NCBI RefSeq assembly: GCF_014193255.1
Contig: NZ_JACHZB010000001.1
Location: 186,001 to 250,000 of the forward strand
DNA from: Rhizobium sp. BK196
GTDB lineage: Bacteria > Pseudomonadota > Alphaproteobacteria > Rhizobiales > Rhizobiaceae
Direction: 5' to 3'
Length of the DNA: 64,000 nt
Shown here piece by piece: positions 34,621-43,657 of the stretch (position 1 is the first letter of the stretch; the number at the start of each line of letters is the position of its first letter). The notes beneath the pieces were generated by a model that was not told the origin of the DNA, did not search any database, and saw nothing but the letters and a program-made list of their open reading frames with translations. A program made the translations under genes and the position numbers.

Positions 34621-35727
34621 ATGAAGAAGACCGATAAGCAGAAAACCGATATGCAGAAATCCGATATGCAACAACCTGACATGCAGAAAGTCGACGCGCT
34701 CGTCGGTCGCCTCGTGGGCGATCTCGGCGCCAGCGTGTCGGGCGTTCTCGTCGTGCTCGGCGATCATCTCGGCCTGTTCCGGGCGATGATGGACGGGCGG
34801 CCGCGCTCCTCGATGGAGCTGGCCGAAACGACTGGCCTCACCGAGCGCAATGTGCGCGAGTGGCTCGCCGCCATGGCAGCTGCCGATTACATCACCTATC
34901 ACGAGGCCTCGAACAAGTTCGCCATGACGCCCGAACAGGCGCTGGTTTTCGCCAATGAGGACAGCCCCGCCTTTTTCGGCGGCGCCTTCGAGATCGTGCA
35001 ATCCATGTGGATGGACGAGCCGAAGGTAGAGGATGCCTTCCGCACCGGCAGGGGCCTTGGCTGGCATGAGCACAGCACCTGCCTGTTCCGCGGCACCGAG
35101 CGCTTCTTCCGGCCGGGCTACAACAGCCATCTCGTGACCGAGTGGATCCCGGCGCTCAAGGGTGTGAAGGAAAAGCTCGAACGCGGCGCGGAAGTCGCCG
35201 ATGTCGGCTGCGGCCACGGCGCCTCGACGATCCTGATGGCCCAGGCCTTCCCGAAGTCGCATTTCCACGGCTTCGACTATCACGGCCCGTCGATCGAGCG
35301 GGCAAAGCGCGCCGCAAAGGAGGCGGGTGTCGACGACCGGGTGAGCTTCAGCAAGGCTTCGGCGAAGGAATTCCCCGCCGGCAATTACGATCTCGTCGCC
35401 ATGTTCGACTGCCTGCACGACATGGGCGACCCTGTCGGCGCAGGTCGCCATATCCGCGAGACCATGGCCAAGGACGGCACCTGGATGATCGTCGAGCCCT
35501 TCGCCCATGACGGCCTGAAGGACAATCTGAACCCCGTCGGCCGCGTCTATTACGGCGCCTCGGCGATGATCTGCACGCCCGCCTCCATGGCCCAGGAAGT
35601 GGGCCTTGGGCTCGGCGCGCAGGCGGGCGAGATGAAACTGCGCAAGGTGGCGCTGGATGCCGGATATCACCACTTCCGCCGCGCGAGCGAAACGCCGTTC
35701 AATATGATCTTCGAGGTGCGGAATTGA
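34621..35727 (+). CDS. Class I SAM-dependent methyltransferase
   Basis: A 368-residue protein. Residues 1-22 carry a charged repeat (DKQKTDMQKSDMQQPDMQ). A winged-helix-like N-terminal domain follows (SSMELAETTGLTERNVREWL), then the SAM site VADVGCGHGASTILMAQ, an acidic loop (FHGFDYHGPS), and a catalytic Rossmann domain. The arrangement is that of plant-O-methyltransferase-like bacterial enzymes, which methylate small molecules. The ATG at 34621 follows GAGGAGGGTGCC. Confidence 0.88.
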   Translation: MKKTDKQKTDMQKSDMQQPDMQKVDALVGRLVGDLGASVSGVLVVLGDHLGLFRAMMDGRPRSSMELAETTGLTERNVREWLAAMAAADYITYHEASNKFAMTPEQALVFANEDSPAFFGGAFEIVQSMWMDEPKVEDAFRTGRGLGWHEHSTCLFRGTERFFRPGYNSHLVTEWIPALKGVKEKLERGAEVADVGCGHGASTILMAQAFPKSHFHGFDYHGPSIERAKRAAKEAGVDDRVSFSKASAKEFPAGNYDLVAMFDCLHDMGDPVGAGRHIRETMAKDGTWMIVEPFAHDGLKDNLNPVGRVYYGASAMICTPASMAQEVGLGLGAQAGEMKLRKVALDAGYHHFRRASETPFNMIFEVRN

Positions 35728-35883
35728 ACGGATTTGGGTGCCGGACCTGCCGATGGTTTTCCGGTCGGCAGGCGTGACGCGGTCCGCCCCCACCAGGAGG
35801 GCGTTGCATCCTGTGGCCCCCTCTGCCCTGCCTTACAGAGGGGGTGCCCCGACGACACGACACACGATCAGGCCCCGAAAGCC

Positions 35884-36450
35884 CTACCCTTCCTGCACGT
35901 CCTTACCGACCCGAGCCTCCGCATAGCGGCAGGCGGCATCGAACCTGGCCTCCGGGCCGAAACTGCGCCGTGGCAGAATGAATGCCTCGCGCTTCGAAAT
36001 CGCCAGGAACAGATAGTCCCGCTCGCGCAGAACCCGCTTTACCGTCGACCACGGCGCTTTCGTATCGGCCACTGTCGAACTGGCTTCCACGACTGCCTCG
36101 CTCATCGTCATGGTGACGGTGGCATCCGCGGAGGCGATCTGCCGGTAATAGAGAAATGCGATCGCCCACGCGAACCAATGGCTGAAAATCGAAAACACCG
36201 TGATCGCAACGAAAACTGCCGCCGAAATCAGAACGGATGAAGTGCTGGCGAAGATCGCGCGCGCCATGACGACGGGATCGTAAGTGTCGGTGAAAAAGAC
36301 GATCAGGCACCAGACGGAAAACAGCCAGAGTGCCAATGTCAGGATGCTGCGCGGCAATGGACGCCTTGTAAGCGCCCGCGTCATCGCAGCATAGTCCTGA
36401 GACGTCATGGTGTAAGTGATTTGGAACATCGGGTCAGCCTGCATCGCCAA
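35884..36450 (-). CDS. YcxB-like membrane protein
   Basis: A 188-residue protein with two or three hydrophobic segments (SILTLALWLFSVWCLIVFF, then SVLISAAVFVAITVFSIFS) and a C-terminal soluble YcxB-like domain (APWSTVKRVLRERDYLFLAI and AFILPRRSF). The domain is seen in small membrane proteins of unknown function. The start could be 36450 or 36444. Confidence 0.78.
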   Translation of the reverse strand: MAMQADPMFQITYTMTSQDYAAMTRALTRRPLPRSILTLALWLFSVWCLIVFFTDTYDPVVMARAIFASTSSVLISAAVFVAITVFSIFSHWFAWAIAFLYYRQIASADATVTMTMSEAVVEASSTVADTKAPWSTVKRVLRERDYLFLAISKREAFILPRRSFGPEARFDAACRYAEARVGKDVQEG

Positions 36451-36674
36451 GCGTTACCAAAACGCGATCAGTCATGCCAGCAGCACGACAAACCCTGAGA
36501 TGCGACGGCGGACAACCACCGCCAGACAGAAAAGGCGGTCGAGCAACGGATCTCGACCGGTCCTTCGTCCCGGGGAAACAATTCGCAAGCTGTTAAGTAT
36601 TCATCCAAGAACATGCTGCAGAGTGGGAACTATAACCGGTAACGCCAGTTATATTCGCAGTAAAGGATAAGGCC

Positions 36675-36878
36675 ATGACCAAGGTCCTGAATTCACGCGC
36701 AATCATTATCTCGGCTGATCGTCTTGACGAGTGCAAGGATTACCTCGGAACCGACTTTCACCAACTGATCGACCATGCTCTGAGCGCCGGCTGGTCCATT
36801 GACGAGGTGGTCGTCGCACTCAGCGGCCTCGCAGAGGAAGAGATCTCCGTGCCGGAGCGAGCAATTACGTTCCATTGA
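36675..36878 (+). CDS. Small hypothetical protein
   Basis: A 67-residue acidic protein (SADRLDECKDYLGTDFHQL and HALSAGWSIDEVVVALSGL), probably alpha helical. No family is recognised. AAGGATAAGGCC precedes the ATG and an intrinsic terminator follows at 36907-36934, so it is probably monocistronic. Confidence 0.75.
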   Translation: MTKVLNSRAIIISADRLDECKDYLGTDFHQLIDHALSAGWSIDEVVVALSGLAEEEISVPERAITFH

Positions 36879-36906
36879 AATCCGCAACCGACCGCCATCG
36901 TTTAGA

Positions 36907-36934
36907 AGGCCGGGGCTTGAACCCCGGCCTTTTT
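36907..36934 (+). terminator. Intrinsic terminator
   Basis: AGGCCGGGG (36907-36915) pairs with CCCCGGCCT (36922-36930) around a six-base loop and runs into a T tract, a standard rho-independent terminator for the 36675 gene. Confidence 0.9.
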
Positions 36935-37082
36935 CCAGACCGCTTTGAAAATGTGGCCCGCACGAAGATCGCTGCCCCATGAGGTACAGGGCCATCGCCA
37001 AACATAAAAAGCGGCGCCCGGAGAGCACCGCTTCAAAATCATCAACTCACCAACGCCACAGCGAGGCGAGGCCCGAAAGCCC

Positions 37083-37289
37083 CTACCCCTTCTTCGGCGC
37101 CCTGGTCTTCTTTGCCGGTGCTTCCGGCGCAGGCTGGGCGAGCCTCAGCGCGCGCAGCTTTTCCGTCTTCTTTTGCCGGGCGGCGGCTTCGCTTTCGAGG
37201 ATGCCCCTCGCGACGGACGTCGTCTGCTCGGCCCTCGCCTGTGGCGAAAGCTTTTCAGGCTTGAAGAATGTGTCTTTCGACTCGGCCAT
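37083..37289 (-). CDS. Small basic hypothetical protein
   Basis: A 68-residue charged protein (QTTSVARGILESEAAARQKK, followed by an Ala/Pro/Lys-rich tail). It lies just after the bS21 gene on the same strand. Its composition suggests a small nucleic-acid-associated protein, but no motif proves it. AGGAGGAGAC precedes the ATG. Confidence 0.7.
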   Translation of the reverse strand: MAESKDTFFKPEKLSPQARAEQTTSVARGILESEAAARQKKTEKLRALRLAQPAPEAPAKKTRAPKKG

Positions 37290-37328
37290 GTCTCCTCCTT
37301 TTCGTTGGATCCTGAGACCGGGAAAAGA

Positions 37329-37577
37329 TCAGCGGGCGCCGCGGCCCGGCATTACCTTCTTCTTCGGTGCCGGCAGCAGGCCTTCGCGCTGCGCCTGCTT
37401 GCGGGCGAGCTTACGGGCGCGGCGAATCGCTTCGCCCTTTTCGCGGGCGCGCTTTTCCGACGGCTTCTCGTAGGCGCTGCGTTCCTTCATTTCACGGAAC
37501 ACGCCTTCGCGCTGCAGCTTCTTCTTGAGCACACGGAGGGCCTGATCGACGTTGTTGTCTCGGACGAGTACCTGCAA
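37329..37577 (-). CDS. rpsU: 30S ribosomal protein bS21
   Basis: An 82-residue basic protein: [20 protein letters not shown] and [17 protein letters not shown] match bS21, with a lysine/arginine-rich C-terminal tail. bS21 is a small-subunit protein near the anti-Shine-Dalgarno region of 16S rRNA. Rhizobia often encode more than one copy; this one lies downstream of a cold-shock protein gene. Confidence 0.95.
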   Translation of the reverse strand: MQVLVRDNNVDQALRVLKKKLQREGVFREMKERSAYEKPSEKRAREKGEAIRRARKLARKQAQREGLLPAPKKKVMPGRGAR

Positions 37578-37605
37578 GTTTTCTCCTTAATCAGCGTTGC
37601 TGCTG

Positions 37606-37896
37606 CTATTTCCTGATGCGGATCGAATTCGAATTGATCCAGCTCGATGTCGAACTCTCGGAAGCCGCCTGCACTTTGGAGGGCAAGGGAGCCGAAGGCG
37701 ATGCGAGCACGTCTATATCATCCTGGCGGATGCTGCGCTCGAAATTCTCGTTCTGAAACCGGACGCGATAATGGGTAAAACCCTGCGCGGCCGGCAGAAT
37801 GGATAGTACGTTGCCCGAACCCGAAGGCTGGGCGTTACCGAGAACGCCATGCTTGAGCATGATGGTGTCACCCGGTCGGTAACGACGGTTTACCAT
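37606..37896 (-). CDS. Conserved hypothetical protein
   Basis: A 96-residue protein (YRPGDTIMLKHGVLGNAQPS then HYRVRFQNENFERSIRQDD) with a beta-rich SH3-like pattern and a serine-rich tail. It lies between the cspA terminator and rpsU on the same strand and may be co-transcribed with rpsU. Function unknown. Confidence 0.7.
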   Translation of the reverse strand: MVNRRYRPGDTIMLKHGVLGNAQPSGSGNVLSILPAAQGFTHYRVRFQNENFERSIRQDDIDVLASPSAPLPSKVQAASESSTSSWINSNSIRIRK

Positions 37897-37912
37897 ATCG
37901 TTCTCCGCAAGA

Positions 37913-37948
37913 AATCAAAAAACAAAAGGCCGGGACTACTCCCGACCT
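37913..37948 (-). terminator. Intrinsic terminator for cold-shock gene
   Basis: On the minus strand GGTCGGGA (37940-37947) pairs with TCCCGGCC (37928-37935), loop GTAG, followed by a T-rich tract. The position fits termination of the cspA transcript, about 80 bases after its stop. Confidence 0.85.
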
Positions 37949-38023
37949 TCCCCGGCCAGCGAACTGGCCTCAGTCATCGCCTTTGCGCGCCAGTACATCC
38001 GTGGTCGCGCGAAGTCGTGACAA

Positions 38024-38233
38024 TTAGGCAGCGCGGAGGTTGTCGGCAGAGCTCTTGCCCGAACGACGGTCCTGCACGATGTCGTAGGTGATCTTCTGTC
38101 CGTCCGAGAGCGAGCGCATGCCTGCGCGTTCAACTGCGGAAATGTGGACGAAAACATCCGCGGCGCCGTTATCCGGCTGGATAAAACCGAAACCCTTGGT
38201 GGCGTTGAACCACTTGACTGTACCTGTATTCAT
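38024..38233 (-). CDS. Cold-shock-domain protein
   Basis: A 69-residue CspA-type protein: [15 protein letters not shown] and [12 protein letters not shown] hold the RNP1 and RNP2 RNA-binding motifs. It acts as a single-stranded nucleic-acid chaperone. A long upstream untranslated region typical of csp genes is likely, since no gene lies in the next 350 bases. The start has AAAGGAGAT upstream. Confidence 0.95.
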   Translation of the reverse strand: MNTGTVKWFNATKGFGFIQPDNGAADVFVHISAVERAGMRSLSDGQKITYDIVQDRRSGKSSADNLRAA

Positions 38234-38580
38234 AACGATCTCCTTTCAAAGCAACCGTTGGATTTCCCGCGATACCCTGCGGGCTTGGGTCGATTATTTG
38301 TAAGGAAATCTGACGAGAGCACAGATGGCTGCTCAACGACGTCACAAGCAATGGTCGATATCCGTAATATACGGTCAATTTTAAATTTGGCAACAGACGC
38401 AGACGGAAATTCTTCGAACCGTCTGCAGGTTTTTGATGTAAGCAGCTGATTTTTAGGCGATATTATTGAGGCGGACGGCGAAGGCCCAGCGCACCCGGCA
38501 TATAGCCTTGCGGCCAGCCGCGATGTAGGAAGGATCTCCGCGCACCCTGCGGGTTTAAGCGAAAGCCACTGGAATCACCC
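38234..38580 (-). other. Probable cold-shock gene leader and divergent promoters
   Basis: About 350 bases between the csp gene and the GNAT gene, with no coding frame. The csp side is AT-rich and likely holds the long regulatory leader seen in this family; the GNAT side must hold its own promoter. Neither was located precisely. Confidence 0.45.
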
Positions 38581-39084
38581 ATGCCGACGACGCCGGTTGA
38601 ACATGCAGTCAAAATCCGCCCTGCCACATCGGCCGACATGGAAATCCTCGGCGGCTTCGGCGCCCTGCTCGTGGCGCTGCATCATGAACTGGACGGCAAA
38701 CGCTTCATCGAAGCGGCCAAGAGCACGCCGCTCAGATACGGGCAGTTCCTCCAAAGCCAGCTCGCGCGGCCCGAGGTCATCGTAATCGTCGCCGAAGACG
38801 ACGGCGGCCTACTCGGATATGCCTATGCGGCATCCGAAGGTTTCGACTATATGTCGCTGCGCGGGCCGGCCGGCGTCATCCACGATCTCTTCGTCGATCC
38901 CGGCCGCCGGCGCGAAGGCGTCGGCAAGATGCTGCTGGAAGCGGCGATGGCCGGATTGAAATCTCTCGGCGCCGAACGTTTCGTGCTGTCGACCGCCCAT
39001 CGCAACGAGGCCGCCCGCAGCCTCTTTGCCGCCATGGGCTTCCGCCCGACGATGATCGAGATGACGCGCGAGGCGGATGACTGA
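38581..39084 (+). CDS. GNAT-family N-acetyltransferase
   Basis: A 167-residue GNAT: VIHDLFVDPGRRREGVGKML has the acetyl-CoA pyrophosphate loop (RxxGxG), followed by FVLSTAHRNEAARSLFAAMG and a C-terminal strand. It probably acetylates a small molecule or protein amine. It is divergent from the cold-shock gene. Confidence 0.9.
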   Translation: MPTTPVEHAVKIRPATSADMEILGGFGALLVALHHELDGKRFIEAAKSTPLRYGQFLQSQLARPEVIVIVAEDDGGLLGYAYAASEGFDYMSLRGPAGVIHDLFVDPGRRREGVGKMLLEAAMAGLKSLGAERFVLSTAHRNEAARSLFAAMGFRPTMIEMTREADD

Positions 39085-39293
39085 AGCCGGCTCGAAGCGC
39101 GCCGGTATCTTATTACCGAATACCGGCATCCGGGCCGCTTCTCCCTATATGCGCCATCGCGAATAAAACTGTGCAGTGACGTTCTCCTGTCTTGCCCTTG
39201 GCCTCTGTTGACGGTTTTTGGGAACTTCCGGCTGCAGGGAGAATTCATAGTATGAGGCACCCCTCGCCCTTGTTCGTACGGCAGGAGTGGACC

Positions 39294-39656
39294 ATGGCAA
39301 AGGCAACTGAGTTGAAGACCTTCCGGGCGCTCGCCATCGCGCTCAGCGCCGCCCTGCTTTTCAGCGGCGCCGCCAGATGGCCGGCGCTCCCCAGCTCGGG
39401 CTTCCTGACCGGCCGGGGTGCTGCACCCGAGGATGTCGATAACGGAACCGCGATCTTCGCCACCGGGCAGGACGGAAAGCCGCTCGACATCAAGATCCCG
39501 CAATACGGCTATTTCCGGCAGGAAGACAAATACGTCATCATCCTGCAGGCCGAGAAATACGACGGCCAAAGCATCATCGGCGCCGAGACGTTCGACGGCG
39601 AAAAGGTGGTCGGCCTGCTCGACGAGTTCGATCTCTTGGGCGATCACGGCCGATAG
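39294..39656 (+). CDS. Exported hypothetical protein
   Basis: A 120-residue protein with an N-terminal hydrophobic segment (RALAIALSAALLFSGAA) likely acting as signal or anchor. The rest is acidic with beta-rich segments (YGYFRQEDKYVIILQAEKYDG). The ATG at 39294 follows CAGGAGTGGACC. No family recognised. Confidence 0.7.
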   Translation: MAKATELKTFRALAIALSAALLFSGAARWPALPSSGFLTGRGAAPEDVDNGTAIFATGQDGKPLDIKIPQYGYFRQEDKYVIILQAEKYDGQSIIGAETFDGEKVVGLLDEFDLLGDHGR

Positions 39657-39692
39657 TTTCCGGGCACAGACGCAACGGTCGGGATAGCGCAC

Positions 39693-39724
39693 AAAAAAAG
39701 AGGCTCGTCTCGGGAGACGGCCTC
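39693..39724 (-). terminator. Intrinsic terminator on minus strand without an upstream gene
   Basis: On the minus strand GAGGC and GTCTC arms pair with GAGAC and GCCTC around a small loop (39700-39724), followed by seven T residues (39693-39699). No minus-strand protein gene ends here, so it may close an unannotated small RNA reading from about 39850. Confidence 0.7.
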
Positions 39725-39942
39725 AAAGTTGCGTCAAGTTGGCCCAGCTCCACAAGGCCGTCCTCACTCTATCCGTCAGCCGGACAATCGCTACCCCCAA
39801 TCGGGTGATATCTGGCGGGATTGCGAAGATTTTTTAAGAAAAGTGGAAAGATTTAAGTGGTTTACGTAGCGTGAACTTCCTCGCTCTCGCCTTCTTTCCC
39901 GGTCATCAGCGTCGAGCCGTGGGTTACGAGTCAGGAGATGCC

Positions 39943-40743
39943 ATGCTTCGCACCCTATTCACCTTCGCCCTGCTGCTTGCCGGCGCGCTCGCCGCAAGGG
40001 CCGAGGCGTCCGACACAGATAGCACGCAACCGCCTGCAGATCCCTGTACGCGCCAGAGCTTCGAAGGCACTTCCTATATTGTCTGCCCCGTCGACCCCGC
40101 AAAGGCGGATCTGCGCCTGTTCTGGAAGGACGCCGGGGGCAAGCCCTATCGCAATTTTTCTGATGTCGCCGATGCCGTCACCGGCCAAGGACATCGCCTT
40201 CTGTTTGCGATGAATGCCGGCATGTATCGCGAGGATTTCACGCCGATGGGGCTTTATGTCGAGGATGGCGAGAAGCTGATAGAGGTAAACAGGGAGGCGC
40301 CGCCCAAGGTCTCGGGGCCGGTGCCGAACTTCTTCAAGCAGCCGAACGGCATCTTCTATCTCGACGAGGCCGGCGCTCACATCATCCCGACCGGGGAATT
40401 CCTGAAGCAGAGCCCGAAACCGCGCCTCGCCACCCAATCCGGCCCGATGCTGGTCATCGCGAGCACGATCAACCCGATCTTCATAGAGGGCTCGACCGAC
40501 CGCACGCGCCGCAACGGCATCGGCATCTCCTCGGACGGCACGCTGCGCTTCGTCATCAGCGAGGATGGCGTGAACTTCCACGATTTCGCAAGGTTCTTCC
40601 GCGACGAGCTGAAATGCGCCGACGCGCTCTTCCTCGACGGCGGAAACGGCACCGGACTCTACAATCCCGCACGCCGCCGCAACGACACATCCTGGCACGG
40701 CGGCTACGGCCCTATCTTCGGGCTGGTGGAGGAGCGGGATTAA
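39943..40743 (+). CDS. Phosphodiester glycosidase-family (NAGPA-like) protein
   Basis: A 266-residue exported protein with a signal peptide (LFTFALLLAGALAARAEAS). The domain is of the NAGPA type: LLFAMNAGMYREDFTPMGLY, SGPMLVIASTINPIF and ALFLDGGNGTGLYNP. Family members remove sugar from phosphodiesters or act in cell-wall glycan turnover. The ATG at 39943 follows CAGGAGATGCC. A RIME-like repeat begins at the stop. Confidence 0.87.
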   Translation: MLRTLFTFALLLAGALAARAEASDTDSTQPPADPCTRQSFEGTSYIVCPVDPAKADLRLFWKDAGGKPYRNFSDVADAVTGQGHRLLFAMNAGMYREDFTPMGLYVEDGEKLIEVNREAPPKVSGPVPNFFKQPNGIFYLDEAGAHIIPTGEFLKQSPKPRLATQSGPMLVIASTINPIFIEGSTDRTRRNGIGISSDGTLRFVISEDGVNFHDFARFFRDELKCADALFLDGGNGTGLYNPARRRNDTSWHGGYGPIFGLVEERD

Positions 40744-40845
40744 AGCAATTTCAGCAAAAGTGCGAAGCGGTTTTGCGTCCGGAATTGCGTGGAAACAAAG
40801 GCGATTTCAGGAAAATGTGCAGCGGCTTTACGTCAGGAACTGCTT
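40742..40845. repeat. RIME-like element, about one and a half copies
   Basis: Starts AAAGCAATTTCAGCAAAAG and contains AGCGGTTTTGCG and AAACAAAG, then repeats a shorter form (GATTTCAGGAAAATGTGCAG). It shares a skeleton with 33574-33678 and sits between two convergent genes. Confidence 0.65.
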
Positions 40846-41393
40846 CAGGCCGCCCTGGGGGCGACCAGCTGCCGTGTCTCGACGATCTCGGCGAAATCGG
40901 ATTCCAGATGCGCCATCGTCACGTCGAAGATTTCTCGGGCCGAAAGGTTGGCATCCGGCAGGTCGAAGCCGAGCACGGCGTCGCTGACGACGCTCATCTT
41001 GAAGCCGAGGTCCGAGCCGGCCCGCACGGTGGTATTGACGCAGAAGCCGGCGACTGCGCCGGTCACGAAAAGATGCGTGATCCCGACCTCGTTCAGATAG
41101 CCTTCGAGCTCGGTTGAGGCAAAGGCCGAGGAAGTGGACTTGATGAAGACCGGTTCGTTCTCCCGCGCCACGGCGCAGGGCATCGGCTGGTATCCGGGCG
41201 CACTTTCATTGAACGCCGAGCTTTCGTCAGCCTCGCGATGGCGGATATGGATGACCGGCCTGCGGTCGGCGCGAAAGGCAGCGGCAAGGGCCGCGATCTT
41301 CTCTCCCGCCTCGCCGTTCACACGCTCGCGCCCGGCATCGAGCCGCGCCTGCATGACCATCTGCATGTCGATGATGAGGAGCGCACTCGTCAT
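40845..41393 (-). CDS. Isochorismatase-family cysteine hydrolase
   Basis: A 182-residue cysteine hydrolase: LLIIDMQMVMQA has the catalytic aspartate, EPVFIKSTSSAF the lysine, and VAGFCVNTTVRAG the nucleophilic cysteine. The length and motif spacing fit the isochorismatase-like hydrolases such as nicotinamidase relatives. Convergent with the glycosidase gene. Confidence 0.9.
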   Translation of the reverse strand: MTSALLIIDMQMVMQARLDAGRERVNGEAGEKIAALAAAFRADRRPVIHIRHREADESSAFNESAPGYQPMPCAVARENEPVFIKSTSSAFASTELEGYLNEVGITHLFVTGAVAGFCVNTTVRAGSDLGFKMSVVSDAVLGFDLPDANLSAREIFDVTMAHLESDFAEIVETRQLVAPRAA

Positions 41394-41769
41394 GGTTGAG
41401 TTCCCTTCGGGTTTCTGTCGATATTCTCACAATGTGCCCTGAACTTTACCATCTGCAGCAGGGCAAGTCGCTCCCGAAATCTCATGAGGGCCTGCGATAA
41501 TGCAGTCGTGATCGGAGCGGAGGCGCCGCAGGAACCATAGGTTGAGTAACCGAGAGATTGCATACCGCAAAACAAGGCCATATCCCCGCCATTGAGCCGA
41601 GCGGAGAAACGATCTCGTCGGGCCGAAGCCCGCGCAAGGGGGACATCGACATCGCTCTTCTTTTGTACGGCAGCGTAGATTTTGCGCCAGACCGCAAAAA
41701 AAGCGGAACATCGGCAACGCCTTCAAGTTGAAGCCTCTGTTACCAACATCTGACAGAAAGGCGAAACCA
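41394..41769. other. Intergenic region, no gene seen
   Basis: About 375 bases between the hydrolase start and the low-complexity secreted protein. Minus-strand frames here are antisense to the low-complexity gene and low in plausibility. A short hairpin (CCGC-A7-GCGG) occurs near 41690. Confidence 0.4.
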
Positions 41770-42138
41770 ATGCTTTTGAAAATTCTCGCGACTTCGGCGC
41801 TTGCGCTGACACTGGCGACCTCGGCCATGGCACAGTCCTCCGGCACATCCGGCAGCGGTACATCCGGCAGCGGGACTTCCGGTACGGGCACCACCAATGG
41901 CAACAGCAACGGCACCGGCAGCAACATGAACGGCAGCGGCACCAATGGCTCCGGGACGGACACCAATACGACCGGCTCCACCAACAACGCCGGCAATCCG
42001 TCCAGCGGCACCAAAACCCCGGGCGCCTCCGGCGGCGACCCGAACGACTGCCAGCGCACGACCAACAGCGGCACAGGCAACCCGGCGCCGACACCTTCGA
42101 TAAACGCAATCCAGCCGGATGCGGCAAACGCCTGCTGA
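41770..42138 (+). CDS. Secreted low-complexity Gly/Ser/Thr/Asn-rich protein
   Basis: A 122-residue protein with a clear signal peptide (LLKILATSALALTLATSAMA) and a mature part made almost only of Gly, Ser, Thr and Asn (GTSGSGTSGSGTSGTG). Two cysteines near the C-terminus (DCQRT and the last residue) may pair. It is probably an unstructured secreted or surface-linked protein. The ATG at 41770 has AGAAAGG upstream. Confidence 0.75.
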   Translation: MLLKILATSALALTLATSAMAQSSGTSGSGTSGSGTSGTGTTNGNSNGTGSNMNGSGTNGSGTDTNTTGSTNNAGNPSSGTKTPGASGGDPNDCQRTTNSGTGNPAPTPSINAIQPDAANAC

Positions 42139-42304
42139 CCCCTGAGACAGCAACCGCCCGGCCCGCAGCGGATGAGCGTCTGCTGGGGGCCGGATCGTGG
42201 CGCGGCATCTGAGGGTGTCGCGAGCGGAGTATTTTATCCGTGGCCGCAGTTTTGGTAAGTTGGTTACGCGGCAACCATTGTTGGAACGAGGGGCGGATGA
42301 GGTG

Positions 42305-43636
42305 ATGGGGGACGGGCTCAACGATCTCGACCGATCGGTACCAAACCGAGAAGAATCCCATCCTTCGCGCGGAAGCTACACGGTCGCCGTTTTATGCCTG
42401 ACCCTGATACTGTCGTTCATTGATCGCTTCGTGATCAACCTGGTCGTAGACCCCATACGCGCCGAGCTGGGGCTGAGCGATCTGGAAATCAGTTTGCTTC
42501 AGGGCGCTGGTTTTGCGCTTATATTTGCGCTGGCGGCCCTCCCGGCCGGCAGGCTGGCGGACAGGGTGAACCGACCGAGATTGATCGCCGCAGGCGTGGT
42601 TGTGTGGTCCCTCGCCACGATAGCATGCGGACTTGCGACCGGCTTCTGGAGCTTTTTCGCCGCACGGGTCGTCCTGGGATTTGGGGAAGCGGCCCTCATA
42701 CCAGCAGCGTCCTCGCTGCTCATCGACAGCTTTTCGGCAGCGCGCCGCCGTACCGCTCTTGGAATATTCTCGCTTGGCTCGACAAGCGGGAGCGGCATCG
42801 CATTGATCGTCGGTGGCGCGGTGCTGACTTATCTTGGGACGGACACTGCCGCCGACTTGCCGTTCATCGCTTCGCTGGCGCCCTGGCGACAGCTGATGAT
42901 CATCATGGGTATCCCCGGCTTCTTCTTCGTCGCGCTGCTGTTGTTCATTCCAGAACCGGCCCACGGCAACAGGCTTCCCCCGCCTCCACTGCAACTTTTG
43001 TTGCGCAATCTGTCGGCAGAGCGGGGCCTGGTCCTGCGGCTCTGCTTGGCGAAGGGAGTGATGAGCCTGGCCGACTTCGGGATGGCGGCATGGCTCCCCA
43101 CCCTCCTCCTTCGGCATTACGCTGCGACGCCGATCGCGGCCGGCGCCACTATCGGGATTGCGACCGCGCTGGCCGGCATCATCGGTTCGATCGGCGGCGG
43201 GATGCTGTCCGACTGGAGCGCTCCGCGCCGCAGTATCTCGACACGTGCAAAGCTCATCGCGGGAAGCTATCTGGTTGCTCTGTGCGGCGCCATCTCGATT
43301 GGCCTCTGTTCTTCAAGTCTTCAGATCGGCATCGCATTTTCCTTTTGGGTTGCGGGATCGGTGAGCGGTTCCGTTGTCGGCCGCATCACCATGCAGGAGC
43401 GGGTCCCCGGCAATATGCGGGCAACCACGGTCGCGCTTTCGATCACGATTTCGGCGATCGTCGGAATAGCGGCGGGGCCGACTCTCGTGCCGGTCATCGC
43501 CGGACGAATGCAGGGAGCCGATAACGCACTGCAATTCGCAATCGTCGTCGTCGGGTTTATTTCCGTGGTGCCGGCTCTGGCCTTGATCGCCCGATCGGCG
43601 TCGACGGTATCGGTCGCGTCCGCGGCAGAAGGCTGA
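42305..43636 (+). CDS. MFS transporter
   Basis: A 443-residue protein with about twelve membrane segments. The first half carries GRLADRVNRPRLIAAGVVVW, the MFS motif between helices 2 and 3; the second half is similarly organised. It is likely a secondary transporter of organic acids or small metabolites. The ATG at 42305 is favoured; an upstream start would add 36 atypical residues. It is convergent with the large regulator gene. Confidence 0.88.
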   Translation: MGDGLNDLDRSVPNREESHPSRGSYTVAVLCLTLILSFIDRFVINLVVDPIRAELGLSDLEISLLQGAGFALIFALAALPAGRLADRVNRPRLIAAGVVVWSLATIACGLATGFWSFFAARVVLGFGEAALIPAASSLLIDSFSAARRRTALGIFSLGSTSGSGIALIVGGAVLTYLGTDTAADLPFIASLAPWRQLMIIMGIPGFFFVALLLFIPEPAHGNRLPPPPLQLLLRNLSAERGLVLRLCLAKGVMSLADFGMAAWLPTLLLRHYAATPIAAGATIGIATALAGIIGSIGGGMLSDWSAPRRSISTRAKLIAGSYLVALCGAISIGLCSSSLQIGIAFSFWVAGSVSGSVVGRITMQERVPGNMRATTVALSITISAIVGIAAGPTLVPVIAGRMQGADNALQFAIVVVGFISVVPALALIARSASTVSVASAAEG

Positions 43637-43657
43637 ACATCTGCATTGTCTGGATTG

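Noticed and set aside
34522..35793. Minus-strand frame of 423 codons
   Set aside because: Antisense to the methyltransferase gene.
35740..35800. Possible terminator after the methyltransferase gene
   Set aside because: A CCTGCCGA/TCGGCAGG stem is present but there is no T tract in either direction.
41427..42361. Minus-strand frames rich in Val/Pro or Arg/Cys
   Set aside because: They mirror the low-complexity Gly/Ser/Thr gene on the plus strand, so their composition is an artefact.
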